From Gammaproteobacteria bacterium (GTDB lineage Bacteria; Pseudomonadota; Gammaproteobacteria; Pseudomonadales; Azotimanducaceae): a DNA stretch of 64,000 bases. The stretch spans positions 1 to 64,000 of the forward strand of contig JAPOYV010000133.1 in assembly GCA_026706385.1 (NCBI GenBank). The letters run 5' to 3'. The notes under the pieces were generated by a model, which was given only the letters and a program-made list of their open reading frames with translations, did not search any database and was not told where the DNA came from. Each line of letters opens with the position of its first letter. The stretch's first letter is position 1. Positions 17,807-27,232 of this stretch are shown here, piece by piece. The translations under genes were made by a program, and so were the position numbers.

Positions 17807-18967
17807 TCAGGCTCCCGCCGCCGCCTCGAAGCGGTCCACCAAGTCTCTTGCGGCGCGTCGACTCCAAGTCTCATTGACGGTAACCCAGAAACTCGTCCCG
17901 CGGGGTGGCGGAAGCACGATGCCCTCGGCCATGAGGCGGCGCCGGAACGCCGGGAGATCGTCCGCCTCCACCTGCAGACGGGCGATGTTGGTGCCGTGCG
18001 GAATCCGTTCGACCTCGAACGCACCACGTCTCGAAAGCTCGGCGAAGAATGCCTCGGAGACGGCAACGGCTTGCCCGAACCGGTCGATGAAACCCTCGGC
18101 GTAGTGGCTTGCGATGACCGCGAGCGGCCAGGCCGCCGGCAATCCGGAACCGAACATCCGGCGAGTATCTACCATGCCGTCGAGCAGCGACTTCGGCCCG
18201 GCCAGAATCGCGCCGGAAGGCGTGTTGAAGGACTTGTAGAGGGAGATGTAGACGGTGTCGAAGAGCGCCGCGTAATCGGCCACGGGTCGATTCTCGTAAG
18301 CCGCTTGGATGTGTAACCGGGCACCGTCGAGATGCAGGCCTATGCCGCGGTCCCTGGCGTACGCCGTGACGTTCTTGAGCTCTCCCGCATCGAACGTCTC
18401 ACCGTAGCGGCGACGGACAGGCGTCTCGATCGAGATCACCGACACCGGCGCCGCGACGCGCCGGGTTGCCGTTTGGTCCATGACTCGCTGGACCTGTGTC
18501 AGTGTGAAATCGCGCCGGCCGACGCCGAGCGGGACCAGCGGGATGCCGCTCAAGCGCTGTACGCAGTCGCCGGCGTCGTTGTAGAGGTGGCTCTCGGCCT
18601 GCACGATCGCCCGGCCGTGTCCCGCGGCAAGCGCCCGCACGGCGAGGTGGTTGGCAAGCGTGCCGGTGGGCATGAAGATCGCCTGGTCCTTGCCGAGCTC
18701 CTGTGCGAACTGGCGCTCCAAGTGATCCACGGCGCCGCCGACGGAATACCAGTCCGGCGTGATCGCCTGCCCTGTGGCCAAGCGTTCCAGGACCGCGGCG
18801 GTTTGCCTAGGCGTCAAGCCCAGGCCATCGCCGACCATGCGCACCGTTGAGTCCGTCAAAGTGACCCCCGAAGTGGCGTCCTCGGCCGCAGTCTCCTGAG
18901 CCAGCATTCCAATGGCAGTCGCGACCGAACTAGCTTTGAGCAACTGCCGACGGTTGACGTGGTCCAT
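17807..18967 (-). CDS. Tat-exported PLP-dependent enzyme of the threonine aldolase / beta-eliminating lyase group
   Basis: A 386-residue protein. NRRQLLKASSVATA at residues 5-18 is a twin-arginine signal (RRxLLK) followed by a hydrophobic stretch and an AQETAAED cleavage-like region, so export to the periplasm with cofactor bound is expected. The body is fold-type I PLP: FMPTGTLANHLAVR (phosphate region), HLDGARLHIQAAY (cofactor Asp) and SLYKSFNTPSGAILAG (Schiff-base Lys), matching low-specificity L-threonine aldolases. Periplasmic members are unusual. It stands alone between a convergent TauD-type gene and a divergent FG-GAP gene. Confidence 0.8.
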   Translation of the reverse strand: MDHVNRRQLLKASSVATAIGMLAQETAAEDATSGVTLTDSTVRMVGDGLGLTPRQTAAVLERLATGQAITPDWYSVGGAVDHLERQFAQELGKDQAIFMPTGTLANHLAVRALAAGHGRAIVQAESHLYNDAGDCVQRLSGIPLVPLGVGRRDFTLTQVQRVMDQTATRRVAAPVSVISIETPVRRRYGETFDAGELKNVTAYARDRGIGLHLDGARLHIQAAYENRPVADYAALFDTVYISLYKSFNTPSGAILAGPKSLLDGMVDTRRMFGSGLPAAWPLAVIASHYAEGFIDRFGQAVAVSEAFFAELSRRGAFEVERIPHGTNIARLQVEADDLPAFRRRLMAEGIVLPPPRGTSFWVTVNETWSRRAARDLVDRFEAAAGA

Positions 18968-19147
18968 CCCTCCCTCCCGGAATAAGGGCTGCGATCATAG
19001 CCGCATGCGGTCCGGTACCGCGCCCCAGGGAAGCCATCGACCTTGCACGCGGTCGGCGTGCGTACAGTGGACGTACACGCACCCCCGCATTGAACCAACC
19101 CGACGAACCGTGGGTCATAACGCCCTGTCTGTGGGGAGCGGAGCGCC

Positions 19148-20629
19148 ATGCGCGGTCTAGTTTGGTTCATGGCGCTCGCAGCGGGGCTCCTGTCCGGCCC
19201 AGCTTCAGCGGAGCTTACGTACTCGAGCTACCTAGTCGACGTCGGCGAGTCCGACGGACTCGTCCTGCACGGCAATCTGACCGGTAGCGAGGTCGACAAC
19301 CTCGTGGTCTTCGCCGACGGCGGGGAAACCCGCGACCGCCGAATGGCCATGTACGCGTTCGACGGCACCACCTGGAACTTGGCGCATGCCGCCGACGTCC
19401 CCGACGACGTGATCTTCGTCGACATGCTGGAGTCGGCGGACCGGGACCGGTTGCTGATGTTCCGCCGGGATCACGTCGACTGGCTCAACCCCGACGGTTG
19501 GACCCGGACCACGCTGGTCTCGGCGCCGTCGGTCTACAACGTGCCGCCGCTCGATGTGCCGCAGGTCGGAATCGTCCGCGACGTCAACGGGGACGCCTTG
19601 GGCGACCTCGTCCTCGCCGACTTCGACGGCTACTGGGTCTGGCTGCAGGACGAAACGCCGAACGCCGACTGGATCGGACCCGTGAAGCTCAAAGCCACGC
19701 CGACCGCGATCGCCCGCTTCCGGTCGGCCAGCTACCGTCCGCGAGAAATCTACGAACTCGACCACGACGGCGACGGACGCAACGATCTGGGGTTCTGGGA
19801 GGACGAACAGTTCCTAGTCTACCGGTCGAACGACGCGAGCTTCGACACCGATCACGTGGAGCTCGAACTGCCCATCGAGTTCATTTCCGACGACATCACG
19901 ATCTCCATCGGCGTCGGCAACCGCGACGAATCCGACGCGGAGCGGGTCACGCTCTACGATGTTGGCGACTACAACGGCGACGACGTCGGCGACCTGGTCG
20001 CCACCACGTTGACGATCAACGGCTTCCTCGACCAGTCGACGCGCTACGACTTCTACTTCGGCGAACGTGTCGACGGCGGCACGCGGTTTGCCAAGGCGCC
20101 GGCGACGGCGATCGAATCGGACGGGATCCAGGGCCCCTTCGAGACCGGCGATTTCGACAACGACGGTCGCCAAGACTTCGCCATGGCATCGATCGAGATC
20201 GGCATCGGCAAAATCATCGCGGCCTTGTTGACCGGTTCGGTGCGCTTCGACGTCGAGTTCTACGTCATGCGCGACAACGGCTACCCCGAGGAACCCAATG
20301 TCACCAAGCCGATCCGGTTCCGCTTCAGCCTGCGAAGCGGCTCTCTGCTCTCCGGGTACTGGCTGGACACCGGGGACTTGACCGGCGACGGCCTGACGGA
20401 TCTGCTGGTGCCAGTCGAAGGTGCGATCGAAGTCTATGCCGGGACCGGCGACGACAAGCTGTTCCGGGACCGCCCGACCGCGATTCCCGTCGACTTCCCA
20501 GACACCACCATGCCAGGTGGCGTCACCATCGCCGACCTCAACGACGACGGCCGGGATGACATCGTGATGCGATTCCCGCCGACGGAAGAGGACGAACCCA
20601 ACCGCATCGGGGTCGTCCTGAGTCGCTAA
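19148..20629 (+). CDS. Secreted FG-GAP/VCBS-repeat protein
   Basis: A 493-residue protein with a signal peptide (MRGLVWFMALAAGLLSGPASA) followed by at least six calcium-binding-like loops of the form DxNxDGxxDL, for example DVNGDALGDLV, DHDGDGRNDLG, DYNGDDVGDLV, DFDNDGRQDFA, DLTGDGLTDLL and DLNDDGRDDIV. This is the integrin-alpha-like propeller seen in extracellular adhesion or binding proteins. No enzymatic domain or sorting signal is visible, so it is probably periplasmic or secreted. Confidence 0.85.
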   Translation: MRGLVWFMALAAGLLSGPASAELTYSSYLVDVGESDGLVLHGNLTGSEVDNLVVFADGGETRDRRMAMYAFDGTTWNLAHAADVPDDVIFVDMLESADRDRLLMFRRDHVDWLNPDGWTRTTLVSAPSVYNVPPLDVPQVGIVRDVNGDALGDLVLADFDGYWVWLQDETPNADWIGPVKLKATPTAIARFRSASYRPREIYELDHDGDGRNDLGFWEDEQFLVYRSNDASFDTDHVELELPIEFISDDITISIGVGNRDESDAERVTLYDVGDYNGDDVGDLVATTLTINGFLDQSTRYDFYFGERVDGGTRFAKAPATAIESDGIQGPFETGDFDNDGRQDFAMASIEIGIGKIIAALLTGSVRFDVEFYVMRDNGYPEEPNVTKPIRFRFSLRSGSLLSGYWLDTGDLTGDGLTDLLVPVEGAIEVYAGTGDDKLFRDRPTAIPVDFPDTTMPGGVTIADLNDDGRDDIVMRFPPTEEDEPNRIGVVLSR

Positions 20630-20673
20630 TCGTCCTTGAGCCGCTCTCGGTGCATTGAACGGTTTCCGGGGGC

Positions 20674-23600
20674 TCAGCGCGGGCCGCGAGGCCCGCGCAC
20701 CTCCTCAACCCCTCGCACCGGCCGACGCAAGAGATCGAGCAGTTCCTCCGTGCTCAAGGGCCCCGTGGCGTCCGTACCTTCCAGCAACTGCTCGGCCAGA
20801 TGCCTCTTGTGCCGGTGCAGGTCGACGATCTGTTCCTCGATCGTCCCCTCGGCAACGAGCCGGTAGATGGTCACCGGCCGGGTCTGGCCGATCCGGTGCG
20901 CGCGGTCGGACGCCTGATCCTCGACCGCGGGATTCCACCACGGGTCCATGTGGATGACGTAGTCGGCGGCGGTCAGGTTGAGGCCAACACCGCCCGCCTT
21001 GAGGGAGATCAGGAACACGTCGCCTTCGCCGGACTGGAATGCCGCGATGCGCTCCCTGCGCGCCTTCGCGGGCGTGCTGCCATCGAGGTACTGATAGGAG
21101 ACGCCGGCGTCGTCCAAGTACTCCGCGACGAGCTTGAGATGCTGCACGAACTGCGAGAACACCAGCACCTTGTGTCGGTTCTGCAGCAGTTCGTCCAGCG
21201 TCGCGGCGAAGGTCTCGAGCTTCGCGCTTGACGGGACGTCCACGGCCGTGTCGAGCACGAGCCTGGGGTTGCAGCACGCCAAGCGCAGGCGCGTCAGGTG
21301 GGCGAGCAGCGCGAAGCCCCGTTCGCCCCGGCTCATGTCGGCCTTCTCCGCATTCGCCATTTCGTCGACAGCGCGCTGTCGCAGGGTCTCGTACAGGCCC
21401 GCCTCCTCCGGCGACAGCGTGACATGCAAGGTGATCTCCGTGCGCTCCGGCAGGTCGTCCAGGACCTCCGTTTTCAGGCGGCGCAGGATGAACGGCGCGA
21501 TGATGCGCCGCAGTCGGGCCTGGGCATCGAAGTCGCCGTCGCGTTCGACCGGCTCGGCGAAATTGGCGCGGAATCGGTCCTGCGATCCCAAGAGGCCCGG
21601 GTTCAGAAAGCCGAATAGCGAATGCAGGTCCACCAGGTTGTTCTGAATCGGCGTGCCGGTGGTGACGATGCGGAAATCCGCATGCAGCCGCTTCGCGGCA
21701 CGGGCGCGCTTGGCGGTCGGATTCTTGATCGCCTGGGCCTCGTCGAGCACAGCGCTGTGCCAGTGCACCTCCGCCAATTCCTCGACGTCGTTCTGCAGCA
21801 AACCGTAGGTGGTGATGTAGAGGTCGAACGGCTGCGGGTCGGCGAGGAGCGGCGCGCGGGACCCGGCCTGGCCGGTATAGACCTTGACGTTCAGGGTGGG
21901 CGCGAAGCGGCGCGCCTCGTCGACCCAGTTCGCGACCACCGAGGTGGGCGCGACGACGAGCGCCGGACCGTCCGGCGCCCGTTCGAGCAAGACAGCGAGC
22001 GACTGCACCGTCTTGCCGAGGCCCATGTCGTCGGCGAGGCAGGCCCCCGCGCCCCAGCGGCCCAAACGGGCAAGCCAACGGTAGCCGTCGACCTGGTACG
22101 GACGCAGTTCCGCCTGCAGCGTATTGGGCAGGGCAGGCTCGAAGTCGCGGGCCGCGGCGACTCGCGCTCGCAGATCCCGCAAGCCCTGGTCGAGGTTCGC
22201 CTCGGCTTCGGTGAGCAGATCCTCAAGCGAAGACGCCGCGAACGCATGGACGCGCACCGCGTCGTCGGCCGCCGGGGCCGACAAGCTCTTGAGATCCTCG
22301 AGTTGGCGGCGGAACGCGCTCGTCAACGCGAGGAATTCACCGCTGTCGAGTTCGAGGAAGCGGGACCCGGGATTCGCGTCGAGCATTGCGAAGAGGCGTT
22401 TCAGGTCGAGCACAGTGTCATCGTCGACGACGAGCCGGGCTGAAGCCTCGAGCCACTGCTCGGCGGACTTGATGGACAGCGTCAAGGCGGCTGCCGACCG
22501 CCGCGCGACAATCCGGAACGGCTCTCCCTTGGGCCACTTGCAGCGCGCACCCGCGGCCTCGAGCTGCTCTAGAAGTTCGAGGCAAGGGATCGGTTCCGGC
22601 AACAGCAGTGGCGCGTACTCGGTCGGTCGGGACGTCAGCAAAGGACACGCGTCGATCAGCGCCGCCACGGCTTGCCGCTCGGCCGCGAGGTCACGGCGCG
22701 CCTGGACGTTCTCGCCCTCCCGGTTGGCGAAAACCGTTCCGCCGCCGCGGCCGGGCTCGAAGAAGATGCCCGAGTCCGCGATGGGTTCGACCACGAGCGC
22801 CACAGTCAAGCCAGCTTCGAACGGCTCCAGACGCACCCATGGCCCCGCATCCGCCGCGACCTCCGCGATGGCGTGAACGGAACCTGCCGCGCTCTGCACG
22901 CGGACCTGGCCGACGAGTCCCGACACCGCCTCGAGAAGGCGGGACTTGCCGTGTGGCGGGACAACCAGTCCCTGGGGTGGGATGACGTCGAACAAGCGTC
23001 GATGACTCGCCGTGAAACGGCTGACTTCGTAGCGGCTATCCGATACCCGTGCCACGCCGTATTCGTCCTCGCTGTCCCATCCATGCGGCTCGAGGACGAC
23101 GACCGCGCGACCGCCGTCGCCCTCGTCGATCCGCAACTCGGGATCACGGCGGACGATGTCCACCGGGTCGCCAGCGGCGTTGAAGACATGCGGATGGCCG
23201 GCCAGGGCGTACAGCCCGCGCAGACCGAGGACGTATTCGGGGTTGCCCCAGTAGCGTTGGACAGTGATCGCCGCCGCAGCCGCCAGATCCTCTTCGCGGA
23301 GGAAGTCCATGGTCTCGGCCTCGGCGGAGAGCCGTTTCAGGGCGACCCGGCGGCCCTTGCTCCAGCCTCCGCCCCGGGTCTCGCGCTGTTCCCGCGGGCT
23401 GAGCTGGATGCCGCGCTCCACCTCAACGATGTCCCAAGACAGACGCTTGCGCGGTTCGGCGTCACCCGAGGGTTTCTGGTCCTTCTCGCTCTGCGCATCG
23501 TAGGCAAACTGCTCCAAGGCCCGCAGCGAACGCTCCCATACCGGGACCGGGGCCGCCAGGTCGACGAGTGTCCTCGTCCCGAGCGCGGCGTGGAGCGGGG

Positions 23601-24861
23601 CCGGATCCGGTCCGGCGCCCGGATCGCCCGCCTGTTCGGCGACCCGATGCTGGACCGCCGCGCACTCGGCCGCGAGCCACGCGTAGCCGTTGACTTGCGC
23701 TCGCTCGCGGAACGCCGCCATCAGCGACCGCCATTCGTCGAGACCGTGTTGACGGTGCCCGCCAATCCAGCAGTAGCGCAGGCCGTCGCGAAGTACCTCT
23801 AGGTGCGGGGTCTCCGCACCGCGGGCATAGACCGCCCTACCGGTCTTCGCGCACATCGCGTCGACCACGAGTGCGATCTCGTCGTGCCGCGTGCTGGCGT
23901 GCCGCTCCGCCGTGCGCAGCAACTGGGTCAGGAGCGCATGCGGCTCCGGCGCGTCGAGTCGCACCAGGGACAGGAGCGCCCACGCGAACGGGGTGTGGTC
24001 CGGGAATACATGGCGCCGGCGCGTACCGATCTTCTCCGCGACAAGGCAGGCATCGACCGAGCGCCGCGCGGCGAGGTCGTCGCCGCGCAGCGTCGCGATC
24101 AGGGCCCTCGTGGCGAAGCGCCCCGTCGTCGCGGGCTTGCGTTCACGGGCGGCCTCCGGCAAGGCGTCGAATACCTCTTCGGCGGCCTTGAACCGCCCCT
24201 TGAGAATCTCGATAAAGGCGATCTCGGCCGCATGGGCCACCGGCGTCGTCGCCAAGTGCCGACAGGCTTCGATCACCGGTTCCGCGGCGCCCGCGGTCTC
24301 GGTCACGTGGCGCAGACACCCGGCCAGGGCGCTGTCGACGTGACTCTTGGGCAGCCGGGCCAGAAGGTCGACCGCAAGCGGCTCGGCGAGGAAGCGCCAG
24401 TCATCCGGGTGCCGCTCGCGGCCGATCAACTCGTCGAGGTTGTCGAAATCGCCGGCGACCACGTAGCAGCGAAACAGCGTCTCGTACATGAACGGGTCCG
24501 ATCGGGGACTGGGACGGGTCGCCTCGAACGCAGCAAGGATCGGGTCTAGGCGCCTTCCCTGCGCCGCTTCGCAGGTCAACGACACCGCCCACTCCGGACG
24601 CGCGCAAACCCCTGCGTTGGCGGGCCGCGGGGGCCTGAAACCGATACCGGCATCGACGATTTCCTGGCTGCAACGCCGGACTTCGGCCTCCGTCAGAGGC
24701 CGTCGCAGCAGGCTGATCCCGGTGCGCGCGAGCACCTTCGTGATCCGCGGTACGCCCACCGTGTGCGGCGCGACCACGCCGTAGACCTGGGCGACCAGGC
24801 GCGCCGGCGGCGAGAGGACGGCATAGGCATCCACCGGGCTCGTCGTTCGGCGCTTGTCCAT
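20674..24861 (-). CDS. SNF2-family helicase with large N-terminal region
   Basis: A ~1395-residue superfamily 2 ATPase. Residues ~60-480 are helical and TPR-like without a recognised motif; the middle (~500-850) resembles the bacterial SNF2 N-terminal region. The motor occupies the last ~480 residues: LADDMGLGKT (motif I), LDEAQAIKN (motif II), FILRRLKTEVLDDLPERTE, and DRAHRIGQTRPV (motif VI). Such proteins translocate on duplex DNA or remodel protein-DNA complexes. ATG 24861 was chosen (MDKRRTTSP); the frame stays open 37 codons more. The last residues (VRGPRGPR) come from a palindromic repeat overlapping the stop. Stand-alone bacterial SNF2 proteins are found both in housekeeping and in defence settings; no partner is adjacent here. 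Confidence 0.88.
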   Translation of the reverse strand: MDKRRTTSPVDAYAVLSPPARLVAQVYGVVAPHTVGVPRITKVLARTGISLLRRPLTEAEVRRCSQEIVDAGIGFRPPRPANAGVCARPEWAVSLTCEAAQGRRLDPILAAFEATRPSPRSDPFMYETLFRCYVVAGDFDNLDELIGRERHPDDWRFLAEPLAVDLLARLPKSHVDSALAGCLRHVTETAGAAEPVIEACRHLATTPVAHAAEIAFIEILKGRFKAAEEVFDALPEAARERKPATTGRFATRALIATLRGDDLAARRSVDACLVAEKIGTRRRHVFPDHTPFAWALLSLVRLDAPEPHALLTQLLRTAERHASTRHDEIALVVDAMCAKTGRAVYARGAETPHLEVLRDGLRYCWIGGHRQHGLDEWRSLMAAFRERAQVNGYAWLAAECAAVQHRVAEQAGDPGAGPDPAPLHAALGTRTLVDLAAPVPVWERSLRALEQFAYDAQSEKDQKPSGDAEPRKRLSWDIVEVERGIQLSPREQRETRGGGWSKGRRVALKRLSAEAETMDFLREEDLAAAAAITVQRYWGNPEYVLGLRGLYALAGHPHVFNAAGDPVDIVRRDPELRIDEGDGGRAVVVLEPHGWDSEDEYGVARVSDSRYEVSRFTASHRRLFDVIPPQGLVVPPHGKSRLLEAVSGLVGQVRVQSAAGSVHAIAEVAADAGPWVRLEPFEAGLTVALVVEPIADSGIFFEPGRGGGTVFANREGENVQARRDLAAERQAVAALIDACPLLTSRPTEYAPLLLPEPIPCLELLEQLEAAGARCKWPKGEPFRIVARRSAAALTLSIKSAEQWLEASARLVVDDDTVLDLKRLFAMLDANPGSRFLELDSGEFLALTSAFRRQLEDLKSLSAPAADDAVRVHAFAASSLEDLLTEAEANLDQGLRDLRARVAAARDFEPALPNTLQAELRPYQVDGYRWLARLGRWGAGACLADDMGLGKTVQSLAVLLERAPDGPALVVAPTSVVANWVDEARRFAPTLNVKVYTGQAGSRAPLLADPQPFDLYITTYGLLQNDVEELAEVHWHSAVLDEAQAIKNPTAKRARAAKRLHADFRIVTTGTPIQNNLVDLHSLFGFLNPGLLGSQDRFRANFAEPVERDGDFDAQARLRRIIAPFILRRLKTEVLDDLPERTEITLHVTLSPEEAGLYETLRQRAVDEMANAEKADMSRGERGFALLAHLTRLRLACCNPRLVLDTAVDVPSSAKLETFAATLDELLQNRHKVLVFSQFVQHLKLVAEYLDDAGVSYQYLDGSTPAKARRERIAAFQSGEGDVFLISLKAGGVGLNLTAADYVIHMDPWWNPAVEDQASDRAHRIGQTRPVTIYRLVAEGTIEEQIVDLHRHKRHLAEQLLEGTDATGPLSTEELLDLLRRPVRGVEEVRGPRGPR
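20679..20700. repeat. Hairpin repeat at the 3' end of the SNF2 gene
   Basis: GCGGGCC-GCGA-GGCCCGC followed by GCAC. It differs from 3556-3577 by a single loop base. Here it is translated as the final residues of the SNF2 protein. Confidence 0.75.
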
Positions 24862-24986
24862 CACCGCCCCGATCGGGCGGCCGCGATCGCGAATGGGTAT
24901 TCCCCTAATGGGCGGCACGGCCCGCCGTTCGCGCCACGATAGCCCGGCATTGCGCTGGCGACAATGGCCCACGATCAGGACGTGCG

Positions 24987-25442
24987 CTAAAAGTCGGCCG
25001 CGATCCTGATCGCCCTCAGCGCATCAGCGTCGGCGACCAGCATGGCGTCGCCGCTCGGATAACCGTTTTCGGCCAGGATGTAGGCCAGCACGTCCACGTA
25101 GGCCGCGTCGCTCAAGCCGCCCGGCGCGCTTTGCGGCATGGTGGCACGCATGCCGGCGAGATAGTCGTAGAGAGTCTTCTCGTTCCACCGAAAAGCGAAC
25201 GAGACGCCCACCAGGGAGGGCGTCATCTGCTCGCCGCGCAGGTCGGCCTTGTGGCATGCCTCGCATTGGGCGACATACACCGTACGGCCACGTTCGGCCT
25301 GCGCAGCCGTGTAGACGCCGTCACGTACCGAACGCGTCGCGGCGTCCTCCGCGAACACCACGCCGGCGGCAAGTAGCGCCGCGCAGGACATGGCGACGAG
25401 CGCTTCCGACGGCGTCCCGATCAACCCAAGCCTGGTCACCAA
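24987..25442 (-). CDS. Exported monohaem cytochrome c
   Basis: A ~151-residue protein with a hydrophobic export signal (ALVAMSCAALLAAGVVFA) and one haem-c site, CEACH, at residues 60-64. An axial Met is likely in GMRATMPQ, then the C-terminal helix AAYVDVLAYILAENGYP follows, as in class I cytochromes c used by periplasmic dehydrogenases. The start is uncertain: TTG 25442 (with GGGAG upstream) or GTG 25439 gives a charged N-region; ATG 25391 would leave a very short signal. It follows the TldE-like gene by 23 bases, so it is probably the third gene of that operon. Confidence 0.8.
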   Translation of the reverse strand: MVTRLGLIGTPSEALVAMSCAALLAAGVVFAEDAATRSVRDGVYTAAQAERGRTVYVAQCEACHKADLRGEQMTPSLVGVSFAFRWNEKTLYDYLAGMRATMPQSAPGGLSDAAYVDVLAYILAENGYPSGDAMLVADADALRAIRIAADF

Positions 25443-25465
25443 CTAGATCGCAACTCCCGCGCCAC

Positions 25466-27232
25466 TTAGCCGCGCCCGTCGTCGAAGTAGGGGTGGCCGG
25501 CCACCGGCGGGCGCGGGATGTTCTCCGAGGGTTTGCGCAGGGTCAGCTCTTCGAACAAGAGATCGGGAATGGAGATCGTGATGCGAGGCGTCCCGGGGCC
25601 CGGCACGCCCGAGAAGGAGAACGCCGGGAAGTCGGATGCGTCGTAGCTCATCGTGTACACGGTCGGCTTCTCGGAGACAGCCACGATGTCCTTGAACGTA
25701 GCCTCGCTCAATGCCGTGAACTCGGCGTTGCGGATCAGTTCGCGACGACCGTCGGGGAACACCTTGTAGGCCAAGGTCACGCCCTCCACCGATGTTTCCG
25801 GCGATGCACCCAAGACGATCACGCGTGTCGTGGATGCGCCGTCCTGGCTGACCGACGGGTTCCCCAAGCGGTGAACCACGACGCCGTACTCGGTCCCCCA
25901 ATCCGCCACGAGTTGCGCGAACTCCTCATTGAGATCCGCAGGCGCCAAACCACGCGCCGAGGTGACGAGAAGATTGCTCGGCAGCGGTCCGGGACCGCGC
26001 CGGTTGCCTGTGCTCGCATCCACGCCCGGCACGGGGTTGCGCGTACTCAGCAGCGTCCTGAGGATGCCTCGCTCGACCAACGTCGTGGGCGACGCCGGGA
26101 CGCCGTCGTCGTCGACCGGGAAGCCGCCGAGAAACCCATCCGTGGCGTTCGTCGGGTCGTCGACGACGGTGAGCAGCCGCGGCAGCACGCGCCCGCCAAG
26201 CTTGTCGAGGAACGGATTCCTGGACGCGCCGAAACGGCGGAACTGCGCGGCCATGTCCGGAGCGCGTTTGCCGAGAAGGCGCGGCATGAACGCCTGCGCG
26301 AAGAGTTCGGCGGCGGCCTGCCCGGTGACCAGAACGGGGCCCGTGTAGCGCACTAGGTCGGTGGCCGCCCGACGCGCCGCGACGGTCTCTCCCACTTCAC
26401 GGGCCGCGGCAACCAGGCCCTCTCGGTCGACTTCGTCCCAGCGTTGGCCGTGCACGGCGGTGAAGTCGTCAACGACCGCACCATCTTCGGCCTGCGTCTG
26501 CGCCCTCAACCAGACCGTGGCATGAGGGTCGGACCGAGTGAACGCCGTGCCTTCGCTGTTGACGTAGGTGATGCGCCGGTTGCCAAGCGTCGCATCGACG
26601 GTCGAGTTGTGTACGAGAGGCATGTCCACGAAGACCGAGGACACCTCGCGCACCAAGTCGCGCGCTTCGCCAACCGGGAGCGCCGTGGTGACTGCCTCCT
26701 CGAAATAGCTCGACGGCTCCTGGGCGTGAAAGTCGGCCACGTCCTCGCTGCGGGTCTCGTTTTGCAGAACGGCACGCTTCTTCGCGAGCATCTCCAGCGC
26801 TTCCTTGTACGCTGCGTCCGTGGCGAGCCAGGTCTGCCGCCTGATCTCCTGGTAGTCGTCGGCGAGGGGAAGCGTCCGGGTCTGCGTGCGCGTCGGCAGG
26901 AACGATCGGTCGCGGTAATTGGTGTTGTCGAACGCCGGTTCGCCAACGCGCAGTTCCACATGCAGACGCCGCGAACGCGACTCGGTGGTCGGCAACGAAG
27001 CACCGAAACTCGCACCCGTCTCGACGGTCTCGGCGTCCACGACCGTGTAGGCGATGAAGTAGGGGGCGGGCATGCCGTCCATGCGCAGTTCCGCCATCGA
27101 GCGCGCCAATTCGTCGCGCAGCGCCTGCATGGTCGCGCCTTCGGGCTCCGCGCCGAACGCTGGGACCAGGCCGACAACGGCGCCCAACGCAACCGCGAGG
27201 AAACGACCGTGGTGGACCTCAGATACGGTCAT
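25466..27232 (-). CDS. Exported TldD/PmbA-family protein lacking the metal site (TldE-like subunit)
   Basis: A 588-residue protein starting at ATG 27232 (GGAGGG upstream) with a signal peptide (GRFLAVALGAVVGLVPAFGA). Its layout parallels the upstream gene, with related stretches (TGASFGASLPTTESRSRRL, YTGPVLVTGQAAAELF). Where the partner has HEILGH, this protein reads AQAFMP, so the zinc ligands are missing, as in TldE/PmbA subunits of TldD/TldE proteases. Its start overlaps the upstream stop by 14 bases, suggesting a coupled heterodimer. Known TldD/TldE pairs are cytoplasmic and cleave unfolded peptides such as CcdA and the microcin B17 precursor; export makes this pair different. Confidence 0.8.
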   Translation of the reverse strand: MTVSEVHHGRFLAVALGAVVGLVPAFGAEPEGATMQALRDELARSMAELRMDGMPAPYFIAYTVVDAETVETGASFGASLPTTESRSRRLHVELRVGEPAFDNTNYRDRSFLPTRTQTRTLPLADDYQEIRRQTWLATDAAYKEALEMLAKKRAVLQNETRSEDVADFHAQEPSSYFEEAVTTALPVGEARDLVREVSSVFVDMPLVHNSTVDATLGNRRITYVNSEGTAFTRSDPHATVWLRAQTQAEDGAVVDDFTAVHGQRWDEVDREGLVAAAREVGETVAARRAATDLVRYTGPVLVTGQAAAELFAQAFMPRLLGKRAPDMAAQFRRFGASRNPFLDKLGGRVLPRLLTVVDDPTNATDGFLGGFPVDDDGVPASPTTLVERGILRTLLSTRNPVPGVDASTGNRRGPGPLPSNLLVTSARGLAPADLNEEFAQLVADWGTEYGVVVHRLGNPSVSQDGASTTRVIVLGASPETSVEGVTLAYKVFPDGRRELIRNAEFTALSEATFKDIVAVSEKPTVYTMSYDASDFPAFSFSGVPGPGTPRITISIPDLLFEELTLRKPSENIPRPPVAGHPYFDDGRG

